64,000 nucleotides of DNA from Tanypteryx hageni (Eukaryota > Arthropoda > Insecta > Odonata > Petaluridae): the NCBI GenBank assembly GCA_028673005.1, contig CM054116.1, positions 36,986,854-37,050,853 of the forward strand, given 5' to 3'. Every line of letters starts with the position of its first letter. Position 1 is the stretch's first letter. Below, piece after piece: positions 1 through 8,480 of the stretch. Both the position numbers and the translations under genes were made by a program. The notes under the pieces are model-generated. The model saw only the letters and a list, made by a program, of their open reading frames with translations, searched no databases and was not told where the DNA came from.

Positions 1-156
1 CCGTGTTATACCCCATGTTGTTCGTCTACTTGGAGACCCAACCTCTTCTGTTCGTGATGCTGCATTCAACACTTTAGTTTTCACTTATCGTCATGTTGGA
101 GATCGTTTACGTACAGACCTTCAGCGCAAGCAGCATGCTGCTGTACCTCCATCCAA
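1..156 (+). CDS. chb: CLASP (CLIP-associating protein) exon, end of TOG1 domain; partial at window edge
   Basis: The frame starting at base 2 reads RVIPHVVRLLGDPTSSVRDA, then AFNTLVFTYRHVGDRLRTDL and a short basic tail ending AVPPS. This is the last HEAT repeats of the N-terminal TOG domain of CLASP/Orbit/MAST, where family members have LLGDP..VR.AA...L...Y.HVGDR.R.DL. CLASPs bind tubulin and microtubule plus ends, promote rescue and suppress catastrophe, and act at kinetochores, the spindle midzone and the cell cortex. The exon ends in AA followed by the donor GTAAAT at 157, leaving a phase-2 codon that the exon at 18897 completes as K. The 5' part of the exon lies outside the window. The gene symbol is by orthology to Drosophila chb; human CLASP1 and CLASP2 are equally related. 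Confidence 0.9.
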
Positions 157-446
157 GTAAATATAATTTTGTTTACATCATTTTAGCCATAAATTTGCAC
201 CAACATATTGAAGATTCATTCTTAGTTGCTGTATTTATTTGTATATAAGGCACTCCTACACATTGGCTTCACCCTTTTATTTTCAAGATTGAAATGAGGA
301 AAATAAATGTACCTAATTATAAGATGCACCCCATGATTTTACAAGGCAGTATTTTATTCTAACATGATGCTCATGGAAAATGCAGGATGTGCAGCTAGAG
401 AATTAATATAGAACTTCATTGTATGTGATGTAATTGATACCTTTAG

Positions 447-651
447 TTTATGACTTGTTGCGCATCATTCAATCAGAGTGGCAATACTTTCCATTTGAAT
501 GTGTAGATGACTCTTCCTTCCTCCAATCACTTATTTTATGTATAGAAAAATTACAAAGAGAAGGGAAGCCAAAACAACTTCTAAACTGGAATCAACACGA
601 ACCTAATATAAAGGTTGGTGGCTTGATTTACTTATGGCTCGATTTACATAG
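447..651 (+). CDS. Candidate internal exon of an unrecognised protein
   Basis: The sequence reads open from an acceptor-like CTTTAG (441-446) to a donor-like ATAG|GTAGGA (651/652). It has phase 1 at its 5' side and phase 2 at its 3' side. The 68 residues have a globular composition, with segments such as YDLLRIIQSEWQYFPFECVD, LQSLILCIEKLQREGKPKQL and GGLIYLWLDLHR. An in-frame TAA just upstream (431-433) means it must start by splicing if real. Phase 1 at the 5' side does not fit the CLASP donor at 156 (phase 2), so it is not a simple CLASP exon. Phase 2 at the 3' side does fit the candidate terminal exon at 2560. I do not recognise the family. It could be the end of another gene interleaved with CLASP, a relic copy, or a chance open frame. 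Confidence 0.3.
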
Positions 652-716
652 GTAGGAAAACTCCTTAAGCCATAAAAGTTTATAAACTTTTATGGCTTAA
701 GGAGTTTTCCTACCTA
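649..716. repeat. Perfect 68-bp palindrome
   Basis: Bases 649-682 (TAGGTAGGAAAACTCCTTAA onward) are the exact reverse complement of 683-716, with no spacer and the centre at TTTA|TAAA. The palindrome begins inside the candidate donor of the preceding exon-like stretch. It could fold into a 34-bp cruciform or hairpin. It may be a minimal fold-back element. Confidence 0.9.
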
Positions 717-846
717 ACTAACCTAATATGTCAAATTCTTGAAATATAAGACCAACCTGTGAAAATGCCTTGATGTTTACAGATTGTGGCATCTTTATTG
801 CTGGCTCCTGGTGATTCCTGCTGTGATCACCAGCAAAAACTTAAAT

Positions 847-900
847 GTTAAATAGAATTAACTCCTAGACCGTAAAATTCAAAATTAGAGACACACGATG
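847..900 (+). repeat. 54-nt inverted repeat, left arm (pair of 2075-2128)
   Basis: The arm reads GTTAAATAGAATTAACTCCT and onward to GACACACGATG. It matches the reverse complement of 2075-2128 at 53 of 54 positions. The two arms bracket the Penelope-like relic, so they are probably its termini or an inversion made at insertion. Confidence 0.85.
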
Positions 901-984
901 AAAAAGTGGGGGGGGGGAGGAGGAAAGGCAGGAAAATCCAAAAGACAAAAAAGATTATAAACTTACAGGTTTAGGGGTTGTTAC

Positions 985-1380
985 GCCACGCCCGGGGACC
1001 TGATGTCACTCACACATTCACTCAATCAAACGCGCAAGCACTAATCCTAAAGGTGGAAAAGGAACCGGGACCGGGTTTGCGAGAAATTACTCTGCGCCAG
1101 GGACCCAAAAAATCACACTGTTGCTAGAAGGTTTGTGAGTCAGTACGAGCGCGACAGGGACCTACGAACCAACCACAAACACACGCACACGTACACGCCA
1201 AGAGGTGAAGGAAAAAAGGGGAAAGGAACGGGGAAATAATACTAGATTTACGGGAGATTAAACCACGCCAGGGACCTAGTATCGCACACAGTGGCCTGTA
1301 GGTTTATGTGCCTTCCAGCAACGACAGGGACCTAACAGACAAAACAGTCACACACGCAAGCACTCGAATACAGGTACACA
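985..1380. repeat. Diverged tandem repeat of about 170 bp
   Basis: The motif GMCAGGGACC or a close variant recurs near 991, 1095, 1151, 1265 and 1322. Spacings of about 170 bp separate equivalent copies (1095 to 1265, 1151 to 1322). The surrounding text (CACACGCAAGCAC, GGAAAGGAAC, CAGGTTTAGGG-like) is repeated too. The array lies directly 3' of the Penelope coding relic on the minus strand, where tandem terminal repeats are common in that class. Confidence 0.55.
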
Positions 1381-1394
1381 AGATCTCTAAAAAT

Positions 1395-1443
1395 GAGTTT
1401 ACGTACTAAATACGTATTTTGAGAGCAATGCTCTCATCATCAG
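1395..1443 (-). other. Decayed hammerhead-like fold in the Penelope 3' region
   Basis: On the minus strand the order is CTGATGA, then a perfect 7-bp hairpin TGAGAGC-ATT-GCTCTCA, then AAA, then TACGTA-TTTAG-TACGTA, which can form a third helix. Penelope-like retroelements are known to carry hammerhead ribozymes with the core CUGANGA-helix II-GAAA-helix III. Here the G of GAAA is missing, so it would be inactive as written. The assignment is inference from position and shape. Confidence 0.3.
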
Positions 1444-1574
1444 TAGCTGATGTATAATGAGGGGTAGGAGTGTTGTAGGCAGTATTTATATGTTTATGTG
1501 ATGAAGTGAAAGGGTGGGAAAGAGGTTCAGCCGTTACAAGGTACAGAGGTGAAAGGGGGATCGGGCCGCGGTCG

Positions 1575-2077
1575 TTATTCATAACGGAATTTTTTGTTTA
1601 TGTGTATGCTTTCGTATGCGTCTAGTTTGTTTTGGTTGGTTACTGATTTTACAAGTGTTAGGTTTTCGATCCTGATTGGATGGTGGTGTTCTTGGATATG
1701 TGTTGCTACACTCGAGTTGTTTAGTCTGTTGTGTTTAAAATGAGCTATGTGTTCTTTGAAGCGTGTTTCTACGTTCTACGTTTTGTTTGTCCAATATATA
1801 TTTTGTTGCATCCTCCACATGATATTTTGTATATGCCGGATTTGTGTAAAGAAGGAATTGTGTCTTTTGGGTTGTGTAATAAGTTGGAGAGTTTATTGTC
1901 GTTAACAAATACTGTCTTATAGTTGAATTTTGAGAAGATGTTTTGTAGTTTGTTGGTGAGCCCTGGAGCGAAGGGGATTTTAATGTATTTTGTGTTTGTG
2001 GGGGAAGTGTCAGTTAGTGTTGTGTGCGTTTTAACATGGAGCCTATGTTTATGTTTACGCAGGATGTTTTCGATCAT
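1575..2077 (-). pseudogene. Penelope-like retroelement, GIY-YIG endonuclease end, frameshifted
   Basis: The minus strand from 2077 reads through a linker containing HRLHVKTHTTLTDTSPTNTK and PFAPGLTNKLQNIFSKFNYK, then GIYKISCGGCNKIYIGQTKR. The last part is the GIY...YIG signature of the endonuclease fused to Penelope reverse transcriptases. A small duplication of ACGTAGA near 1765 makes a stop and a frameshift. In the next frame the domain continues as TRFKEHIAHFKHNRLNNSSV, then ATHIQEH and NQNKLDAYESIHINKKFRYE, ending at TAA (1577-1575). LDAYESIHINK is the typical C-terminal motif of this class. The reverse transcriptase part is absent, so this is a 5'-truncated dead copy. Confidence 0.85.
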
Positions 2078-2128
2078 CGTGTGTCTCTAATTTTGAATTT
2101 TACGGTCTAGGAGTGAATTCTATTTAAC
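2075..2128 (+). repeat. 54-nt inverted repeat, right arm (pair of 847-900)
   Basis: The reverse complement matches 847-900 at 53 of 54 positions. It adjoins the 5' edge of the Penelope relic. Confidence 0.85.
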
Positions 2129-2559
2129 ATCAATTTTCGCCGTAGTCTCCATCTTTACTTATTTATTTAAAAACTTAAATGTTAATAACTGTCTTCAACA
2201 ATAGTAATAGTTTTCCTATTTTCATTTGTTGCATTTGTTGATTATGTAATGTTTTTGCATGCTGTGTATGATATATTGAATCATGAGAGCTATTTAATTT
2301 TCTCAGAGAGAAATTTAATGATTATTTGACATTTTAGATTTTTCAATTATTTTTCTCACGCATAGCTACATCGTTATTTTGTTATCCTTAAATTTGGAAG
2401 AAATGGTGTGGCTTATATGTAGGCTTGGTAGGATTCGATTTAAATTGATATATGTCGATAAATACGAATTTTAAAACTGAGCTGCCATGGGAACCAAAGC
2501 CAATGCTAAGGGACAAAATGATATCATTGGTTTATTGCACTGTTTTTACTCCTGAACAG

Positions 2560-2683
2560 ATCCGATAATCCCTATGCACTTTGGACTCTATTTACCAAAA
2601 AGTCAGGGACATCTACTGTGTCTTCTGTGCAACAAGATCTGACAACCTCTTCCAAGAGACGAAAACTGAAAAATGAATACTGA
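2560..2683 (+). CDS. Candidate terminal exon with NLS-like tail
   Basis: A strong acceptor (TTGCACTGTTTTTACTCCTG then AACAG, ending 2559) is followed by an open frame in phase 2. It reads SDNPYALWTLFTKKSGTSTV, then SSVQQDLTTSSKRRKLKNEY, then TGA (2681-2683). A polyadenylation signal AATAAA lies at 2963-2968. The basic KRRKLK tail resembles a nuclear localisation signal. In phase it could follow either the CLASP exon ending at 156 (giving a TOG1-only truncated CLASP) or the unknown exon-like stretch ending at 651. I do not recognise the sequence. A chance open frame of 40 codons in AT-rich DNA cannot be excluded. Confidence 0.33.
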
Positions 2684-2689
2684 TCATCA

Positions 2690-3376
2690 GATGTCCTTAT
2701 GATATTTTCGAAACCATACTGTGCTAAAATTTATATAATCCATGGGAGTGCCCTCTGTGCTTGGTTTCTTTTGCAATGCTGTTGAAGAAGCATCATTTTA
2801 TACACACACTCGGGACTTTTTTCTGCATTCATAGTCATTTGTTACTCAACAAGATAAGATTTTTTCATCAAATATTCATTAGTACATTTTGTTGTACACG
2901 TTCATGTCACATTAATTATATCAAATGATCACAATTTCATGAATGAGAGGTACAAATTAATGAATAAAATATACTTTCTGATTTATTCCGAAAGATAGCT
3001 ATTCCAGATTAGTTTTCGAAGTCAACAACAACACATTCACCAAAATTTGGATAATAACAAACAAACCAGCATACAAGAGGTCTTATTTTTATTTATACAC
3101 TTAAGTTAAATTTAATTAGTAGGAATTCAGCTTATAAAACTTTTCTAAATAAAATCGATTAAATTTACTAAAATAAACTTTGATATTCATCATTAATTTT
3201 TAAGAAAATAAATGTTGTAACTAATGGTTGCTTTTTAAGAAACATTAATGTCAAAAACTACCAAGTCTAATCACAAGGTATAATCAACTTATGAATTATA
3301 TTTTCGTTAAATGACAATTTAATCGAATTTTTTTGTCAAAAGAGCAAGCATATCATAAGGTTCAGTCAATTTATAT
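2690..3376. other. AT-rich intronic sequence, nothing recognised
   Basis: No coding, RNA or repeat structure was recognised, apart from the AATAAA at 2963 that may end the preceding candidate exon. Confidence 0.5.
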
Positions 3377-5025
3377 ACAATACTAGCAGATGTACCGGGC
3401 TTTGCTCAGGATATTAAAGCGACACAGTATTTATTTTGTTGAAGGTTAAAATAACATAACTGAAAAAGAAGTCTGAGAACGAAATAAAACAGATACCGGA
3501 GGCTGTCTGAAAATAATCTAAAATAGTAATAAATCATCATACTTTATCTTTCGTTTATAATACATACTTGTAAACAATATTTGTTGTTTTTCCTCCAGGT
3601 GCTAGGATGGTTAAGTTAAGTGGGCTAAAATGTATAATAAAAATCTAACCTGGACTTATTCCTCAACTTTGGCAAAAAATGTAACACTCAAAAGTACTGG
3701 TGCACTCTGGGGGTTACCACTTTAAAAATAAACTTATGTGGGCAACACATGACTTTCTCCATATTTATATGGCAAATTACATGTTGTTAGCTCTGGGATC
3801 ATTGTCAATATTTACTTCCGGTTGACAATTAAGAAAAGAAAAAGGAGCGTTACTAAGACGTAACTAAGCGTCAATTGTTAACAATAGTCTTCGGTAGGTG
3901 GCGTGGTGGTGGCAGCTAAAAATATAAGATATCTCTTAAACAATGCATTATATGGAAAAATGTATGAAACAAAGGTTGTAGAAAATGAAATTTCCTACAA
4001 CTTGTATTCCAATACATTTTTACATTTATCAAATATTAAAGCAAATATTTCAAAATAACGGATGTGACAAGAGTAAACACCCACTTCCAGGCGACCGATT
4101 TTTACCAGAAACTAATTAGATCTTCTAACTTTTATAAAAATGTTAAATTTAAAATTTTGCGTTGACCTGATTAATAGTTTTTGAGTTAGAGCGCCCACAA
4201 AAATCTATCACATACAGACAGACTGAGAGACAGACTGACAGATAGACATCATCGCGAAACTAGTCAGAACGTGTTCAGGGAACCTTAAAACATGTATTTC
4301 TGTTGAAATCTCGAGTTCGATTTTTTTCATGAAAACAATACTTTCTCTATGCTTCGTATATGGAGAAAGTAAAAAATCCAAATTTTCTGCCTGCAATACA
4401 CACGGATGATCATACAATCAAACTTATCTGCAATTAATTAAGTTGCAATCTATTGTTTGACATTGCTACAACAGTAATTTTGATGCTTCATAAAAAGTGC
4501 GAAGCACATAACGTAATTTTTTCGTCTATTTGAAGGTTTAATAGACGCTAATTCAATCGGAGGCAACAATGCGGGATGCCTTGGCAACACCCGGAAAGAG
4601 TACGAAAAAGTGATAACATTTCGAGAAGAATGCGTATTTCTGACAAATTCCTCCGTATAACATCTAAACATAGCAAGAATAAGATATTTTATAGTTTTAG
4701 CCATCGAATAAAGCAAAAATGCAGAAAATTGGTCGATATTTATGTATTTTGATGATTGAAAGAAAAAATCTTGCACCTTGAAAAATCAAAAATTCCGTGT
4801 AAACTTATGGGAAAATGTACTTATGTCCCGGAGTAGAATCCGGGACTTTTTCCAGGATTATTGATTTTTCTAGAGACCACCTCATTGGGGTTTAACGATT
4901 GTGAAAATTTCAGCTCATTAGGCTTAGTAGATCCGAAGATATTTAGCGAGAAATATTTGAAGGAAATGGCAGACTCCTAGCCAGCCAGGCAGGTTGAGTT
5001 TTATATAGATAGAGATATAAAATGT
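3377..5025. repeat. Composite interspersed repeat, unclassified
   Basis: It begins TACTAGCAGATGTACCGGGC and ends near GAGTTTTATATAGATAGAGA. This start and end style is seen in many unclassified arthropod interspersed repeats. Inside it are two blocks of the repeat family found elsewhere in the window (3735-4027 and 4060-4378). Boundaries are approximate. Confidence 0.45.
3735..4378 (-). repeat. Unnamed repeat family, copy 1 (two blocks)
   Basis: The first block (CATGACTTTCTCCATATTTA, then AGGAGCGTTACTAAGACGTA, then GTGGCGTGGTGGTGGCAGCT) is the reverse complement of the copies at 16930 and 18410. The second block (GATGTGACAAGAGTAAACAC through GAACGTGTTCAGGGAACCTT to TATATGGAGAAAGTAAAA) matches 49840-50132 closely. 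CAGACAGACTGAGAGACAGA is a short simple repeat inside it. Confidence 0.75.
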
Positions 5026-5118
5026 GCAAGGTGATCAAATTGGAATTGTGTCAGTTGGAGTTGGCGCTTGACTGATTCTATGAGACTTCCTGGGCTGGGT
5101 TTGTTTTTGGGTTGTGTT

Positions 5119-5230
5119 CATTATCAGAATGTGGTTTCCTGACGGATATATAAAGGGAGGATTTCGAATGAACCCCACCTAAAAACGACAGATCCATCCC
5201 AAGTCACGTAGCATCAGTAGAGCACCTAAT
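5119..5230 (+). repeat. Direct repeat, copy 1 (pair of 6375-6493)
   Basis: ATTATCAGAATGTGGTTTCC, TTTCGAATGAACCCCACCT and GTAGAGCACC are shared in order with 6375-6493, about 1.26 kb downstream. It is an interspersed repeat or part of one larger duplicated unit. Confidence 0.55.
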
Positions 5231-6374
5231 GCAAAATGTTTTGTGAGCAATGATCACTTCATCTCTGACAATCTCTGTGGGAACAATATTTAACATTTTG
5301 ATAAATTTGTTCTTTAGCTGCCTTGCCCTAGTTATAAATATAAGAGAAAATGATTTTGCATAATGATATACTTGTTCTTTTGGCACCTAAAATTCAGTTA
5401 ACTTGCTCTTTTGCAAAGATATAAAACATAAATTGATTTTACATTATGATATACTTTATGTCAACTTGTTCTTTTGGACTTGTTCTCATGTCACTTGCTT
5501 TGTTAGGGTGCACCCCTGGATTTCATAATCTTGTTATGGTTATGAAAGGTTATGAAAAGCCAGATTTCTAATTTGACTGCAATGCAGTCGTCTTCAGTGG
5601 TGATTCAAGTAAAGCAGACTCTAAAGGAGAACATGTGTGGTGACCATTTTTATTGTTTTTATACATGTACGGTAATGGGAAGAATGCTGTAGTTAGGTGT
5701 GTGTGAGTCTGAAGTATGCTAATTTTGAAAGGGGTCAGAATTGTTGGAGTGAGAGGTTTATTGCAGGGGAAGGATAACTTGGGATTTTCTCTCAAGATTT
5801 TTCTTGGTAGTTGGTACTGTGTATTCTGCAAATAAATTTAATCAAGAATGTGAAATCAGGAAGAGATGGACTTGATGGTCTTTGCATGCTTTTCAATGCA
5901 TTTAATTTTGGATTTGCAGTTGTTATTAAATGTCAATGGTGATTGAATGGCCGTTTTCTTGGATGTGTTTTGCAAGGTGAGCAGACATGTCGGCTTTGAA
6001 TGTTTTGGCTTTGGACATATCTGCCCCGTTTGGTTTGGCCACTAGATGTTTTATCCTAGAATTTAGGTCATGAACATCTCATTCCTGTTTGAATGAATGC
6101 ATTACTGTATTTATTCTTTTTTTAAAGTACTAGGTGATTTAAAACAAATTATGTATTGTTATTATTATTTATCAGTATATAATAAAATATGTATTTTTAA
6201 ATGGGGGCGGAACCTTTTATCACCACTATTTTAGGGCTGATACTAAATCACCAGGTTTTAAAAACATTTATTTAAAAAATAAATAAAATACTTCCTCATT
6301 TGCAATTATCACAGTTGGTGCACTGCTGATGCTACGTGACTTGGATTTCCTGAGTTTTTACATCATTTTCAGGT
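5231..6374. other. AT-rich intronic sequence, no gene seen
   Basis: It contains a short local duplication around TTACATTATGATATACTT (5351-5480) where GTTCTTTTGG recurs. Otherwise nothing was recognised. Confidence 0.5.
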
Positions 6375-6493
6375 GGAAATCATTACCAGAACATGGTTTC
6401 TTGATTTAGAGAGAAGGTTTCAAATGAATCCCATCTGCAAACGATGGACCCGACCCAAGAATTCCAAGTCGTGACATTGGTAGAGCACCAACT
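6375..6493 (+). repeat. Direct repeat, copy 2 (pair of 5119-5230)
   Basis: CATTACCAGAACATGGTTTC, TTTCAAATGAATCCCATCTG and GGTAGAGCACC align with the first copy with moderate divergence. Confidence 0.55.
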
Positions 6494-6537
6494 ATGACAA
6501 TACTCCTCATTCTTTTAAATCATTCGAGTTAAAACTT

Positions 6538-6665
6538 TTACTTTCTCCATACATACTATAGGAGAAAGTAATGTTTTCATGAAAAAATCGATTTTGAGAT
6601 TTCAACGGAAATACACGTTTTGAGTTTCTCTGAACACGTTTTGACCATTTTCTCATTGATGTATG
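6538..6665 (+). repeat. Unnamed repeat family, copy 2 (fragment)
   Basis: TTACTTTCTCCATACATACT, AGTAATGTTTTCATGAAAAA and CTGAACACGTTTTGACCATT are the reverse complement of the terminal block of the copies ending near 4378 and 50132. The fragment abuts the piggyBac relic. Confidence 0.75.
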
Positions 6666-6684
6666 TGTGTGAGTTAACAATGTT

Positions 6685-8330
6685 TCACCTTCCACATTTT
6701 GTAACACCAGCTAGATACAAAATTCCAATAAGAGCTCTAATTTCACACTCATCTGTAAGTTTAGCATCTCTTTCGCGACTGTACCTACTATTGTGTTTTT
6801 TCATATACACTACTCCCCCGATATCTGCGAGGGATGTGTTCTGCAAAAACGTCGCAGATATCGAATTCACGGATACTGGGCCTTATGTTTACATTATATC
6901 TTAGGATAGGGTCACCATACAAAAGAAGTAATTTCAACAAATTTTATGTGCTATTTTGACTTATTTCTACTGGTAATACTAGATAATATCATCTATATGA
7001 ATTTGAAGAATATTTCATCAGTTACATTCGTTCCGGTTTGTCTCAAGAAAGGTTGGGGATCCTCATACATTAATTAAAGAAGATTAATTGAATTTGTCCA
7101 TTTTTTATGAAAGAAGTCGTATTACATTGAGTAAATTACTATTAGCATCATATTTTACTAGGATAAAAGAATAGCCCTGTGTATCTGCGTTATTTTTACC
7201 TTTCCTTTGAAAACTATGAACTGTTACCTACGAACGTAGTTCTAAAAGGAAAACTAAAATATTAAATACTACTTATATTATATACTGTAAAAGAATATGA
7301 CTCAGATACTATAAGTATATACCGACTACTGCTTATCTGAGAGATACTGCTATCAAAAGTAAAAAGGTTTTCTAAAACATATTTATTGCCAAGTCATGGC
7401 ATATGTAGTAAATAGCATGGGACATTTGAATAAAAGTTGGACATGGGAAGATTATGAAATTCTTGAATTTATAAAAATTTAGCTCTTACAGTCGAGGTGA
7501 ATACGATTTCGAAGATTTAGAAGAATTGTGTAGTAATTTTTTTTACTACTAAAAGCAATTATACTCCTAATGTCTGAAATAACGATAGTGAAAGCGAACA
7601 GCCAATCAAAAGAAAATGGAAAACTAAACTTAATAATAATGATTTTAATTGGAAAAGTGAAAATTATTTTTACAATTTTTATTTTATCATTTCTTGTGTA
7701 TACAATAAATAATGTTAAATGATCAATTTTTACTTATTAATCGCTACTAAACAAAATGTTTATAAAGAACTCAGTCTTTAAAGAGGTTCATAAAATAACG
7801 TGCTGGAGAGATTAGTGGATATGCGAGACCTTGTTCACGAATACTGGGTAATGGGAGATAAAACCAACGTGCGAATACGTGAATTCGCGGATACTCAGAT
7901 TGCAGATAACAGGGGAGTAGTGTATAAGTTCATACATTTTACTACTAAATTTACAATCTCAGTGCTTCTAAGTAAGAAGTAACATTTTTTGCCTCACCCT
8001 TAGATCCTGGTAATGTTGCAATGATATTATGTGCAGCTATTCTCATATTCTTTCTGGGAACATTCTTTTTCCAGGATGCGGTATTATCTTTCCCAACATA
8101 AAAATCATCTACATTGTATCTGTCGTCATTGCTACCTGAACGTATTTCTTGTTCTGTCTCAGACTTGTGTTCATTCATGACTTCTTCACCTCCATCTTCC
8201 GAGTCTTCCTTAGCACCTTCAAATACTTCGTCCCCAGTTTCTTCTATGTATTCATTATTTTCTTCAATTTCCTTCAACCAGTCAAGCCATTGGTCAGAAT
8301 TGTTACTTGTTACTTTGGCAAAAATGCAAA
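6685..8330 (-). pseudogene. piggyBac-like transposase relic, N-terminal part, interrupted
   Basis: On the minus strand from about 8330 the frame reads QWLDWLKEIEENNEYIEE and an acidic stretch. It continues with VGKDNTASWKKNVPRKNMRI and HNIIATLPGSKGEAKN, a block typical of PGBD4-like piggyBac transposases just before the catalytic core. The match resumes at 6807-6690 as SRYSRERDAKLTDECEIRAL then IGILYLAGVTKCGR, the next conserved piggyBac block. The gap between them is exactly the TA-flanked element 6808-7922. Several stops and a frameshift lie at the joint (7925-7960). Nothing of the DDD catalytic core remains beyond 6690, where another repeat fragment begins. Confidence 0.8.
6808..7922. mobile_element. 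Non-autonomous pogo/Tigger-type element, 1115 bp, TA target duplication
   Basis: The left end CACTACTCCCCCGATATCTG and the right end CAGATAACAGGGGAGTAGTG are terminal inverted repeats, flanked by TA at 6806-6807 and 7923-7924. Further inside, GAATTCACGGATACT and GTGAATTCGCGGATACT also match. The end sequence resembles those of Tigger/pogo elements. The interior is AT-rich with no transposase. It sits inside the piggyBac relic, so it arrived later. Confidence 0.8.
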
Positions 8331-8480
8331 TTTACTTATAACAAAAATCAAACATTATAAAACCTTATCAGTTAGGTAAAAATAGAAGTCAACATGAAAA
8401 GGTGCTCAATAGAAACCAATAAATGATATTTTATTGAATTTAAAAGAATAACAACAAAATCTACACAGATAAAGCAGTTA

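Larger units (their letters stand above)
847..2128 (-). mobile_element. Truncated Penelope-like element (PLE)
   Basis: The span covers the GIY-YIG coding relic, the hammerhead-like fold, the tandem 170-bp repeats, and a 54-bp inverted pair at both ends. The limits are set by the inverted pair and could be off if these belong to the host. No target duplication was identified with certainty. Confidence 0.7.
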
